Positions 46,852 to 57,428 of a DNA stretch of 64,000 bases are shown one piece after another. Location of the stretch: positions 16,240,707 to 16,304,706 of the forward strand of contig NC_041827.1 of NCBI RefSeq assembly GCF_900964775.1, given 5' to 3'. The number at the start of each line of letters is the position of its first letter. The stretch's first letter is position 1. The notes beneath the pieces were generated by a model that saw only the letters and a list, made by a program, of their open reading frames with translations, did not search any database and was not told where the DNA came from. Both the position numbers and the translations under genes were made by a program. Origin of the DNA: Scleropages formosus (lineage: Eukaryota > Chordata > Actinopteri > Osteoglossiformes > Osteoglossidae).

Positions 46852-47209
46852 ACATACTGGAATTGCTTCTAATTTAAAAAAAAAAAAAAGTTCAAATTTC
46901 AAATTCCATAAGCAATTATTTGCTTTTACGGCATTGTCCCATTACTTTATTTACATTTTTTTTTTGCATTTAAAATCGCAAAATCAAATTAACTTAAATG
47001 CAAATAAACTAGCAAAAACACAAATAGAATAGGAAACATGCGTTTATTGTTAATGGCAGTATTTCATTTGCTTATTTTTTTTACCGTTAATTTTTTATGA
47101 TGGGTTTTTTATTCAGATTTTTCATTTTCAACCTGAATACTTTGAGTTCTATTGTGGAAGAGTAAAAATAAATTAACAATATCAGTTTTTGAGGGGAAAA
47201 ATCTAACTG

Positions 47210-47556
47210 CAGTCATGCGTCACTTAACGACGTTTCGCTTAACGACTGACTGCATATGCGATGGTGGTCCCATAAGATTATAATGGAGCTGAAAAATTCT
47301 TATCAGTTAGTGACATCGTAGCCATCATAACGTTGCAGTGCAACATGTAATGTGTTCGTGGTAGTGCTGCTGTAAACAAACTACTGCGTTGCCAATAATA
47401 TAAAAGTATAGCATAGACAATTATATACAGTACATAATAGTTGATAATGATAATTAACACCTATGTTACTGGTTTATGTATTTACCATACTGTACCTTTT
47501 ATTGTTATTTTATAGTGTACTCTTTCTACTAATAAAAAGGTTTATTGTAAAACAGT
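47210..47556 (+). repeat. Truncated mariner/pogo-type MITE, unit 4
   Basis: Essentially identical to the unit 3 piece, with the same join to LTR-like sequence on its right. Confidence 0.8.
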
Positions 47557-48952
47557 ACGTTGTCACGCAGTGTGCAGGGATCAGGAAAGCAGATTCAAGT
47601 GCTGATGCTAACTCGCTTTCTTTGTATCACGCGGGGTTGCACCCAGAGAACAGAGCAGAACAATCGACCTCAGAAGAGATAGGTGAGGAGGATGTCTCTC
47701 GGTTGGAGGTTCTGCAGCCACGTGCGTTGAAGTGGATGCTTTCATACTGTGTCTACTGATGCCTCTGCCCATGAGGTCACACCCCTAAAAACTACAAAAT
47801 CCAACAGTTTTTCAGGGATTACTAAATTTTGATGTTGTTCAGTTCAGTGCACAGCATTTAGTGATACATTTGGAAAGGGGATTGCATTAAACCATCTGCT
47901 TCATTTTAGTCAAAGTGGAAAATTTTGCTTTTTTACTCTTCTTTAAGAATGAGTGCATGTTTTATTTCTGAATTCAGAGCACACAAATAGAATGAGGGAC
48001 CATTTTTTTAATATAGCTCAATATGTGATAAAAGAAGCAACTGTGCTCCTGGTTTCAGGCCCAGAAACAAGAGTACCACACATATTGCTGTGCTGCCTAC
48101 TGTCACTTTGTAATTTTGTCTACGCAATAGCTTCAGGCCACTGTGCACTGAACACTTTCACTGATGACTCTGATGAAGATGACAGCAGCAGGATGAATTC
48201 AGAGAAATACAAACTCATTTATTTCCAAATTCTTCTTCCATAAGTGTTTATGTTCCAATCCCTAGTGCCTGTCAATTCCTGTCTTTTGTTCTCAGGTCCA
48301 GGTTCCAGTCCGGTATTTTGAAGCCCCTCCATATTCAAGTTCCACTCACAGATTTGTGGTTCATGTTTCACGTTTGAGAGAACACACTGTGTGTCTCTGT
48401 GTCCTGTCTCTGTTTCACCTTTACTCTGTACTTTGCAGTTTGCACTGTGCACTTTCCGAATACACTCTGCACGTAGGGTCGTTATACTTTACTCATGTCT
48501 GGATGCAACAGAAACAAAGAGGGCGATGATATCAGCAGGACAAAAGTTTGGTATATAAAATATCTGCAACAATTTACTGACTTTTTTGACATACATATTT
48601 ATTTAGCTTTACTTTTCCCAGTGCTTCTTGTCACCTCATTCAGAGTGGACTGAACACAGCGTACACTTTAGCTGACAAGTAATTGTGTTGTGAGATGTAT
48701 CCTTAAAATAAATGGTTACCCTCAAAGGTCTTGCTCACAATAATTTGTTTTTATGCAGATTTCAATTATTTGTGTATGCAACATTGAATAATGTGAGGTT
48801 TTTATCCTGAATACTTTAGGAGGGTACTAGATTTCAGAAACAAGGTCCAATCTATTCTTCACAGAGGACTGTCTCTGCTACCATCAGTAAAAACTTCTCT
48901 GAGCTCTAGGCTTATATGGTAATCTGATAGCACCTTTCATCTCTGAATTCAC

Positions 48953-49160
48953 ACACACAGTGTCTAAACCGCTTGTCCCATTCAGTGTCGCGAGGAGCCG
49001 GAACCTAACCTGGCAACACAGGGCGTAAGGCTGAAGGGGGAGGGGACACACCCAGGACGGGACACCAGTCCGTCGCAAGGCACCCCAAGCGGGACTCGAA
49101 CCCCAGACCCACCGGAGAGCAGGACCCGGTCCAACCCACTGCACCACCGCACCCGGCCTA
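48953..49160 (-). repeat. SINE-A left of OR7, shared insertion
   Basis: Orthologue of the SINE at 20435. Target duplication CTCTGAATTCAC at 48941-48952 and 49161-49172, unmutated as in unit 2. Confidence 0.93.
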
Positions 49161-49293
49161 CTCTGAATTCACGGTCACTGGAAATTTCTATGATCAATAC
49201 ATAATAGCATATGCATAGTGAAATTAATGCAGGAATGACCAAATGATTTCTGTTTTATTATAACTTCTTTTTTATTTTTGTTACTTTAGTTTT

Positions 49294-50217
49294 TCAGTTT
49301 ACTGATCTGACTTTTCCACTACACACTGAAAAGTACTTTTTAAAATATGAGACAAATTTTTGGTCTCTAATCCCATATATAAATGGAGTTAAAAATCGTG
49401 GTAAGATATTTGTTATAAAATAATTTGAAAACAATATTTTACCTCTGTCATTGGGGAAGAGTGGGAGAAGAATTAATTCCAACAAAGGACTAATATAAGA
49501 CATCATACAGAACAGTAACTGTACACCATGCAGTAAAATGGTGTTCTGAGCCTTTTTAGCAGAAACTGGATCAGTGGTAGCAGTTTTAGCAGCGAAAAAA
49601 ACTCTGAAATAGGTGTAGATCAGTGTAATCCACACAAAAGACAGGAGAAGTACATTTACTGCAACGGCTTTTTCTAAATGATAGGATGTATTGTATATAG
49701 CCAAAGGGTAACACAACATCCTGGAGGTGAAAATAGTTAGTGGTCGAGTCAGGAACACAATGACAATATCAGCCAGTTCAGGGATAAATGTCACAGTCCA
49801 GATAAGAATAATGAGAATGTAGGTCCTTCTCACGGTGCAGATCTGTGAGTGACGCAGGGGCTTACAGATAGCGATGTAGCGTTCAACTGCCATCCCAGCC
49901 AGAGTCAAGGGAGTGTTCTTATGGGTCATAGATCCCACTAGTAGTAGAACACAGCAGACTGACACATTTATCAATGGCATGGTATAGATTACAACATGTA
50001 AAGTAACTGTTATGCAAAGCATAATCATGTCATTGATCACCAGGTGAATATACAGTATGTACCTTGATTCCATGTAAAAAACTGGACTCCTGGAGAAGAT
50101 GAACACAAAACTTCCATTAATGTAATTGATTATGATGCCAAAGGATACAACAATGAAGTTTTTCATGAAAGCATCTTTAGAATCTACAGTCCTGGATAGA
50201 TCCTCAGTGGAGTTCAT
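49294..50217 (-). CDS. or131-2-like: OR7: odorant receptor, or131-2-like
   Basis: Intact 307-residue receptor starting at ATG 50217, acceptor at 50242-50244. Closest to OR5 and OR6. TM2 and first outer loop CITVTLHVVIYTMPLINVSVCC are the most OR1-like of all (His in place of Asn). It has [11 protein letters not shown] where its paralogues read LSLAGMA, TYILIILIW in TM4 as in OR2, and the end GKVRSVN. ERY at 112-114, N2 glycosylation site and [11 protein letters not shown] are present. Confidence 0.94.
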   Translation of the reverse strand: MNSTEDLSRTVDSKDAFMKNFIVVSFGIIINYINGSFVFIFSRSPVFYMESRYILYIHLVINDMIMLCITVTLHVVIYTMPLINVSVCCVLLLVGSMTHKNTPLTLAGMAVERYIAICKPLRHSQICTVRRTYILIILIWTVTFIPELADIVIVFLTRPLTIFTSRMLCYPLAIYNTSYHLEKAVAVNVLLLSFVWITLIYTYFRVFFAAKTATTDPVSAKKAQNTILLHGVQLLFCMMSYISPLLELILLPLFPNDRGKILFSNYFITNILPRFLTPFIYGIRDQKFVSYFKKYFSVCSGKVRSVN

Positions 50218-50461
50218 TATCACCAGGCTTTGCAATGTTTCCTGCAATGATAAAGAAGTAAAATATTTCAGTGTGATCAAATGTAATACATTTCAATGTA
50301 AAAACTAGCCAGTATAACATTTTTCTTCAGTTTTGTTCACTATTTAATTATTGGTTTATTAATTTAATTTATTTTTTTTTAACAGGAAAAAAATTACTTA
50401 GTGTCCAATATTTTATTTTCAAATTAAATGTTATAGCTAAGATACTACAGAAACAACTTAC

Positions 50462-50517
50462 TTGAGATGGGTTTCAACAGTCATCTGCTAGAGACATAGA
50501 GTTGCTGCTTTATATAG
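50462..50517 (-). promoter_or_regulatory. OR7 core promoter and non-coding exon 1
   Basis: TATA box CTATATAAAG at 50517-50508, GTAAGT donor at 50461-50456, acceptor at 50244-50242 and an intron of 220 bp. Confidence 0.75.
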
Positions 50518-51151
50518 ACAAATCATATTAGTGTGAATGTTTGCGCATGCGTGTATATGAGGTAATACAAGAGGGAAAACTAAGATTGGCAGAGAGTGAA
50601 ATTTGCTGGAATAAGATTAATGATCTTTGAAACAAATGGACACGTAATCTCAAGATACTCAAATGTTTTCTCACTGTTAGGTTGTTTTTATTTACAAAAC
50701 CCACACTACATTTAAATGAAATAAACCTCTGTTTTGATATTATAAACTGCATTTATTATGGGGGTAAAATCTGTGAAAAGCAATACACCGGAGAAACATG
50801 AGATTTGATATATTTAATAAATATGCTCCTCTACTTAAGATGGTTTGACTGCTTAAATTGGCACAGCAACACTACCCAACAGGCATTCTCCCCCTTATCC
50901 ATCCCTTTCAGCCCCCACTTACATCTTTCTCACAATTCCCACTATTTACAAGTAACATCTGTTCCCACTCAAACAATGTTCCTCAGCAACTCCCACATCC
51001 AGGGATGGGAGTTCTGTTGTGCAGTCCTGAATAAGCAATATGGAGTTTATTGTGTACATGTGCAGTTGTGGTGCCTGCTGAATATTTGTCAGGATGAGGC
51101 AAAACATTTCTAATTAAAATGAACATATAATAATAATAATACCTGTGTGAA

Positions 51152-52330
51152 TTATATCGAAATGTGAAGAATGCAAGAATAGCAACACTTGATAAGATAA
51201 TGCAATTACATGTAGTGCATGTCATTTTTTTCGAGAACGGTCAGAACAGTTTGAAGTTCAGCACATTGCTGTAAATATAGCCCTTAGCAAGAGGGAAGCA
51301 ATAAGAGAACCACCAGCTTGAGAATTTGTCATATATTTGCAGGTGAGGCTTGCAGGACTGGATCATGGTGCTGTTGACTGCTTACAAGCAACTACTGCTG
51401 AGGGTTGTTTTTGACCCTGTGGCTGTGGGTCAAGATGTGTGAACACTGGAATGACCAATATGCCACATCCTGGATGCTTTCACGTTGGTCAAGACATTCA
51501 CTTATGAAGCGTTTTGAAGAGATCTGAAGAGCTGTAAGAGATTTTTGTTCATTTTGGATTTCCAGATTATTTCCCCCTCCTTCTACCGACCCACCCACAC
51601 ACGTACACACACACACACACATTGACTGAAACTGCTCATCCCGAGCAGGGTTGCGGCGAGCCGGAGCCTAACCCAGCAACACACAGCCCAAGGCTGGAGG
51701 GGGAGGGGACACACCCAGGGTCAGACGCCAGCCTGTTGTAAGGCACCCCAAATGGGACTCAAACCACAGACCCACCAGAGAGCAGGCACAGGCCAAATCC
51801 GCTGCACTGTCACGCCCCCTCCTTCTAAACCAGTGATATAAGGCCCCTTGACCATCCACTGAAAGCTAATGTCCTTCTCCCTAACCTGTAGACTTCAGGT
51901 GGAGAGCCCTAACTACAGTGCCTATTGTGACCCTTAAGTTCACGTAATTCTTTAGCCAATGCTTCAACCCTAAAGTCGGCTTAACTGTTATGTTGAATTG
52001 GAGCAACCCTGAGATACAAACGTGGATCCTACTGGCTTTGGGGAAAGCACTGAGGACTTTTGTTGAAAGAATATTCCTCATTACTGCATTCATTTTAGGA
52101 TATGCAGATGTTGGTAATTCCTTTACTGCCTCTTCCCAATGTGTATGCATTAAAAAGAAGGACGCACTGAATTTCATTTTCTTAGATGAAGAGTGATGTA
52201 CAGTTAAATGTGCAACGTCTTGGTTGAAATAAGGGGGGTTGTTCTTGAAAGTGAAACAACCTTGTCTGTACACTATTGTTGTTTGTTTATAATTTATTAC
52301 ATTTTGTTAGTTGCATGGAACACCCAAATA
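51152..52330. other. Unit 5-specific DNA; no gene recognised
   Basis: In units 1-4 this interval is replaced by the LTR fragment, so it is probably the ancestral sequence lost there. It contains one SINE-A (51586-51814). Short open frames (51990-52196, 52208-52459) show no domain. Confidence 0.6.
51586..51814 (-). repeat. SINE-A in unit 5-specific DNA
   Basis: Minus-strand copy with CA tail and target duplication CCCCCTCCTTCTA at 51573-51585 and 51815-51827. Confidence 0.9.
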
Positions 52331-53220
52331 CTGGCAGATATGGCAGGATTTCGTACCAGTTGTACAGTCCTGGAGAATGACAAGGACAAAGTACAGCAGA
52401 AGAAAAAAAAGAGTACAATTTATATGAAAGTCAAGACAAAAAGAGTAAACATGTTTTAATTGTTCTTAAAGACCTAAGGATGCAAAATGCCAGATTGCAA
52501 GTAATAAAAATCCATTATAAAGCATTCCCAACTATAAAAAAACTCAGTCTCCACTCATGAAGGATGTTAAAAAATTCTGCTGAACATTAAAAGCCCAATC
52601 CAGATTATAAATACAAAATCATACAAATCCTCCAGTATCCTGTTTTTAAAATAAAGCAAAGAGATAAGCAATTGGTATATGCTGAATATTTAAAAATGCA
52701 AAGAACCAAACTCTCTTTGATTAATGTGATGTAGCAGGGTTATTTCTATGACACATGTGGCCTCCTGAATACCTCCTGCCTACTGCTGCAATTGTGTTTT
52801 CAAACTTGCATTATAGTTTACACCACAGTGTACAAAAAAAATCACAGAATATTTCCAAAATTTTTGAGGCAGATGTACTGGAATTGCTTCTAATTTAAAA
52901 AAAGTTAAGATTTCAAATTCCATAAGCGATTTTTGGCTTTTACTGCATTGTCCCATTACTTTATTTACTTTTTTGCATTTAAAATCTCAAAATCAAATTA
53001 ACTTGAATACAAATAAACTAGCAAAAACACAATTGGAATAGGAAACATGCATTTATTGTTAATGGCTGTTTTTTTTAGTTGCTTATTTTTTACTGTTAAT
53101 TTTTTATGATGGGTTTTTTTATTCAGATTTTTCATTTACAACCTGAATACTTTGAGTTCAGTTGTGAAAGATTAAAAATAAATTAACAATATCAGTTTTT
53201 GAGGGGAAAAAATCTAAATA

Positions 53221-53743
53221 CAGTCATGCGCCACTTAATGACGTTTCGCTTAACGACTGACTGCATATACGACGGTGGTCCCATACGATTATAATAGAGC
53301 TGAAAACTTTCTATCGACTCGTGACATCGTAGCCGTTGTAACGTCATAGCGCAACATGTTACATGTTCGTGGTGGTGCTACTGTAAACAAACCTACTGCG
53401 TTGCCAATAGTATAAAAGTATAGCACATACAATTATGTACAGTACATAATAGTTGATAATGATAATTAACACCTATGTTACTGGTTTATGTATTTACTAT
53501 ACTGTACTTTTTATCATTATTTTGCAGTGTACTTTTTCTACTAAGAAAAAAGTTTACTGTGAAACAGTTTGCTGTGTTAAGCCAGCAGCAGCATCATAAA
53601 TCTCATGTTTATCGCGTCTCTTGACTGCATTGAGGCTATCCCATCTAGGTTTGTATAAGTACACTCTAGGGTGTTCACACGACGAAATCTCCTACTGACA
53701 CATTTCTTAGAATGTATCCCCGTCATTAAGCAACCCATGTCTG
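53221..53743 (+). mobile_element. Complete mariner/pogo-type MITE
   Basis: 523-bp non-autonomous DNA transposon with inverted ends CAGTCATGCGCCACTTAATG and CAGACATGGGTTGCTTAATG (right end read on the minus strand). TA flanks it on both sides (53219-53220 and 53744-53745), the target of the Tc1/mariner/pogo superfamily. It has no transposase frame. Truncated relatives are in units 2-4. Confidence 0.85.
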
Positions 53744-53767
53744 TACCACAAAATGAATAAATTAATG

Positions 53768-54739
53768 CTAATGATGAACATTGGTGGATGGATGCACTTT
53801 TTTTGCAGTAACTGACAAATACCTTATCCAGTATTTCCGAAACTTCTCGTCTCTGAAGCCATAGATCATTGGACTTAGAAAACGTGGAATGATGTAGACC
53901 AGCAGAAAGTTGATGTAACGTATCTCCAGGCTGTACTGGGGGAACAGCTGAATGAGCGGAGCCTGCATGGAGGGCACGACAAAGGCCAGCATGCACAGCA
54001 GCAGCTGCACGACGTGAAGCAGCACCGTGTTTCTTGCCCTTTTCACTGACAGCAGGTCGCCGGATGCTGCCCTCGCCACCAGCACCATCTTACAGTAGGT
54101 GTAGAACAGAGTGAAGAAAACAAAGGAGAGGAAAACTGTGTCGAAGACAAGGTTCTTCAAGTAGATGGACTGACCGCTGAACAGGATCGAGTGGTCGCAG
54201 AAAATGGAGGAATGGAAAAGGCTAAGGGGCTTCGTGGCCAGGGTGACAAAGAGATCTGTCAGTGGCATGGATGCTGAGAGCAAGAGGATCGTACCTATCA
54301 GCCTCAGAGTGCGTGTCACAGTGCAAACCTGGCTGTAGTGTAGGGGGTGGCAAATGGCCCCGTAACGCTCTACGGCCATGCCAGCCAAAATCAGAGGTGT
54401 ACAGCGTGTGGTCAGTACAGCCACCATCACAAGGAGGCAGCAGACTGAAGCGTGGATCTTGAAGAAGACGTAGCTTACCACGTAGAGCGCCGTAACCAGG
54501 CTCAGCTGGATAGCATCGTTGATGACCATTGAGATGAACATGATGTAGCGTGGCTCCTCATGAAAGAAGCTGTGCTTCAGGAAGGTGCCCACCATGCTGC
54601 TGTTGATCCCATTCAGCACCAGCCATACCAGCATAGCCACAACATTTTTGGTCAGTGCTGCAGCAAAGCTGTCTTTTGGAATGGTGGCCAGTTGTTGAGG
54701 TGTGACAGTCATATTCAGGAGAGTGACTGAAGAATTCAT
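53768..54739 (-). CDS. or131-2-like: OR8: odorant receptor, or131-2-like
   Basis: Intact 323-residue receptor starting at ATG 54739 (MNSSVTLLNMTV), with glycosylation sites N2 and N9. Landmarks: PRYIMFISMVINDAIQL in TM2; C100/C101 at TM3; [18 protein letters not shown] with ERY at 124-126; CDHSILF in the second outer loop; FVFFTLFYTYCK in TM5; LLHVVQLLLCMLAF in TM6; RFLSPMIYGFRDEKF in TM7. The TM3 end is less standard than in its neighbours (YGAIC, PLHYSQVCT). It is diverged from OR1-OR7, GC-richer in codon use and outside the array. It lies 24 bp to the right of the MITE. Confidence 0.94.
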   Translation of the reverse strand: MNSSVTLLNMTVTPQQLATIPKDSFAAALTKNVVAMLVWLVLNGINSSMVGTFLKHSFFHEEPRYIMFISMVINDAIQLSLVTALYVVSYVFFKIHASVCCLLVMVAVLTTRCTPLILAGMAVERYGAICHPLHYSQVCTVTRTLRLIGTILLLSASMPLTDLFVTLATKPLSLFHSSIFCDHSILFSGQSIYLKNLVFDTVFLSFVFFTLFYTYCKMVLVARAASGDLLSVKRARNTVLLHVVQLLLCMLAFVVPSMQAPLIQLFPQYSLEIRYINFLLVYIIPRFLSPMIYGFRDEKFRKYWIRYLSVTAKKVHPSTNVHH

Positions 54740-55273
54740 GTTTTACCTTGGAAAACAGAAGATTCATTTAATGTCCGTATAAAAAATGTAGCATGTCTAT
54801 TAAACATCCGTAATTTATATTAAACATCCATGTATGTATAATAATTTTCACATCACGTGTTGCCATGGTGGAATTTGGCGGTCCAAATCTGATTTCTGAC
54901 AGAAGAGAGAAGAAAAAGAGGAAACGTGTATTATGATTTATCTGTTCTCCTTTCTGCATAGCATATTAGTACATTATACAATATAAAAAGTAAAAATCAC
55001 TAATATAAAGGCAAACACATTTCATTACATTAAAAGAAGAATCAATTAAAAAAACAAAGATGCTGGAATTTGAATTCATAAAAATTAGTTATAGTCTGGC
55101 TCCTTTCTGTATAGGCGTTAAGAATATAAAATAATACATTCTCTATTATTTAGGAAATCGTAAAGCATATAAACAGTTATTGCACTATATAGAAAAAATC
55201 TGAAGGCTTGAAGTATTTCAAGGTGACAACATTCAAGTTTATTGAGGCCAAGGCGACCAGACTCTTCACTTAC

Positions 55274-55322
55274 CTTCTGCTGATCGTCTGTCTCACTGAG
55301 GCAGAACTTCAGCCTTTTAAAG
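55274..55322 (-). promoter_or_regulatory. OR8 candidate promoter and exon 1
   Basis: TATA-like CTTTAAAAGG at 55322-55313 and GTAAGT donor at 55273-55268. The nearest fitting acceptor is TTTTCCAAG at about 54747, giving an intron of about 527 bp. Same layout as the other OR genes, with a weaker TATA box. Confidence 0.5.
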
Positions 55323-55482
55323 TCTGCCCTGTAATTATGTGTTATTGATTAAGATGTTGTGGTTCATTTCAGAGATGATGAAGTAATGAGTATCTGGAGA
55401 CCAGGGTCGTGTTCCATTTGGGAGGCCCAAGTGTATTGGGAGGTTTGTTTTAATGCTTATTTGCCAAATTTCCATTATCATT
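55323..55482. other. Intergenic; nothing recognised
   Basis: Short unique stretch upstream of OR8, ending at the target duplication of the split SINE. Confidence 0.5.
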
Positions 55483-55494
55483 TGTTATAATGGG

Positions 55495-56201
55495 GGGGTG
55501 TGGTGGTGCAGCGGGTTTGGCAGGAGCCTCCTGTGTGGTGGGTCTGGGGTTTGAGCCCTGCCTGGGGTGCCCTGCGGCAGACTGGTGTCCCGTCCTGGGT
55601 GTGTCCCCTGCCCCTCCAGCCTTGCGTCCCAAGGTTCTCGGTTCTGGGTCCGTTGTGGTGGAATGACCTTCCCCTTTCACTCAGAACTGCGGAAACTCTG
55701 TCTATTTTCAAGAAGGGTCTGAAAACTCACCTTTTCCAGATCCACTTCGCCCAAGATCTCTCCAGCTCAGTTACGGTGTGACTGTTCACGCATCGTAACT
55801 CCATAAGCGTTCCAGATACAACCTTTATTCAGCCACTACTCTGGCATTGTACTTGCTTATTTGTGTATCTTATAATATTAAAAAAAAAAAAAAATTGGTG
55901 GGAGGGTATCAGGATTTGTCTATCCTGTGTTTTATGCACCTACATGAACGATGAACCTCGGTGCAGCAAGTGGTAGGTGACAAACTAGGTTTGCTTGAGA
56001 CCTTCTTGTCTGCAGCTATGTCTCCTTCCCTTAATGTAATGCATAAATTGTACTTTTGCTGAGATGTACGTCGCTTTGGACAAAAGCGTCTGCTAAATGA
56101 ATAAATGTAAATGTAAATGTAAATGTGTTGCTGGGTTAGGCTCCTATTCACTGCAGCCCTGCTCGGGACAAGTGGTTGCAGACATTGAGTGTGTGCGGTT
56201 T
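55495..56201 (+). repeat. SINE-A split by an L2-like LINE fragment
   Basis: The SINE head and body are at 55495-55620 and its tail (GTTGCTGGGTTAGGCTCC ... ACAAGTGGTTGCAGAC) is at 56127-56201. The whole is flanked by TTTGTTATAATG (55483-55494 and 56202-56213). Both halves thus come from one insertion that a LINE later entered. Confidence 0.9.
55621..56126 (+). mobile_element. L2-like LINE 3' fragment
   Basis: 5'-truncated LINE. Its first part encodes the C-terminal end of an L2/CR1-type ORF2 ([20 protein letters not shown], then [10 protein letters not shown]). A 3' UTR follows, ending GCTTTGGACAAAAGCGTCTG and CTAAATGAATAAATG with short ATG-rich repeats. It sits inside a SINE-A. Confidence 0.8.
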
Positions 56202-56330
56202 GTTATAATGGCTCTCTTTGTCTGAAGAGTGCTGAAGATATGTGAGCATTTTCACAGAGGTATCTGTGAAAACCTAATCTGGAGCAACGGTAAAATCATA
56301 CAGTTGGTGTAATTTAATTGTTCGTACATT

Positions 56331-56945
56331 TACATTTATTCATTTCACAGACGCTTTTCTCCAAAGCACCGTACATCTCATAGAAAATACAATTTATGCA
56401 TTACATTAGGAAAAAGAGACATTGTTGCAGATGTGTGATTCTTAAGTGCAGCTTGTTTCCTTCACCATATGCATGTGCATCACACAAGTAGCTGCATAAA
56501 ACTTTACCAGAATTTCGCCGATTCCTAATCACCTTCCTAGTAGTTTTTTTTTTTTTGAGATACATATAAACATTTACGTTACGCTGCAGGAGTGGCTCTG
56601 TAAAGGATTGATCTGAGCCTGATCACGATCATGAACATTTATACCTTACATGAACTTAAGAGATCCTGGGCGAAGTGAGTCCGGAAGAGGTGAGTTTTAA
56701 GACCCTTTTTAAATGTGGACAAAGATCCAGCAGTTCTGAGTGAGAGGGAGAGGTCGTTCCACCTCAACGGAGCCAGAACCGAGAACCTCCGTGCTTTACC
56801 TTTCGTGCTAGGGACCACCAAGCGGGCTTATGTGGAAGGGCGTAGCAGTCTGGCTGGCATGTAGCAAAATATCAAGTCTTGTAGATATCTGGGAGCAGTT
56901 CTTTTGATGCATTTGTAGGCCATAACCAGGGTCTTAAATCATAAA
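56331..56945 (-). mobile_element. L2-like LINE 3' fragment, minus strand
   Basis: Same family as the copy at 55621, in the opposite direction. The coding end is at about 56639-56821 (RRFSVLAPLRWNDLSLSLRT) and the 3' tail (AAAGCGTCTGTGAAATGAAT on the minus strand) ends at about 56331. It reaches further 5' than the other copy. It is decayed and has no target duplication that I can see. Confidence 0.78.
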
Positions 56946-57207
56946 ATGCAGGATAAATAGAGTACAGCAAAGTACACAGTCAGAGTACACTCCTGGGTGC
57001 CACAAACCATTTCTGATGTGTCCAGCTATGAATCACAGCAGTTATATTTATATATATCTCCATTCACACAGGTTTGGACTTTGCTAATATTTTCTTATTG
57101 ATGGCATTCTGTCAGGGTAAAAGTTAGGGTGCAAGGTTTCACTATAAGTACAACTGGTTCCAGGTTAAGGACAACTGATACCCAACACATATTTTTTTAC
57201 AATTGCA
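56946..57207. other. Intergenic; nothing recognised
   Basis: AT-rich sequence between the LINE fragment and the next SINE. No gene or repeat family is recognised. Confidence 0.5.
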
Positions 57208-57428
57208 TTTATTCATTCATTTACACTTTTCTCCAAAGCAACTTACAATGTTAAGGTTACAGTTAACACAAGCTTATACTATTTACCCATTTATACAGCA
57301 GGGTAATTTTACTAGAGCAGCTTAGGGTAAGTACTTTACTCAAGGGTACAACAGCTGTAGGGGGGATCCAACCTGCAGCCTTTGGGTTCAAAGGCAGCAG
57401 TTCTAACTATTATGCTACCAGCTTCCCC
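57208..57428 (-). repeat. SINE-C, tRNA-headed with the shared LINE tail
   Basis: Minus-strand element beginning GGGGAAGCTGGTAGCATAAT, with an A-box-like start, GGTTGGATCCC as B-box, and a 3' end GCTTTGGAGAAAAGTGTAAA. Its head differs from SINE-A and SINE-B, but the tail is that of SINE-B and of the L2-like LINE. Confidence 0.75.

Larger units (their letters stand above)
38188..47757. repeat. Tandem array unit 4
   Basis: About 9.57 kb with the same content and order as unit 3, including the unit 3/4-specific SINE. Confidence 0.93.
47758..53743. repeat. Tandem array unit 5 (terminal; no Gypsy, no LTR fragment)
   Basis: Matches units 2-4 from the left spacer through OR7 and its upstream block to CCTGTGTGAAT at about 51151. 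It then carries 1.17 kb not found in other units, and rejoins at ACTGGCAGATATGG (about 52331), more diverged. It reads straight through the Gypsy insertion point near 52873 (GGCAGATGTACTGGAATTG) and ends with the complete MITE. Confidence 0.9.
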
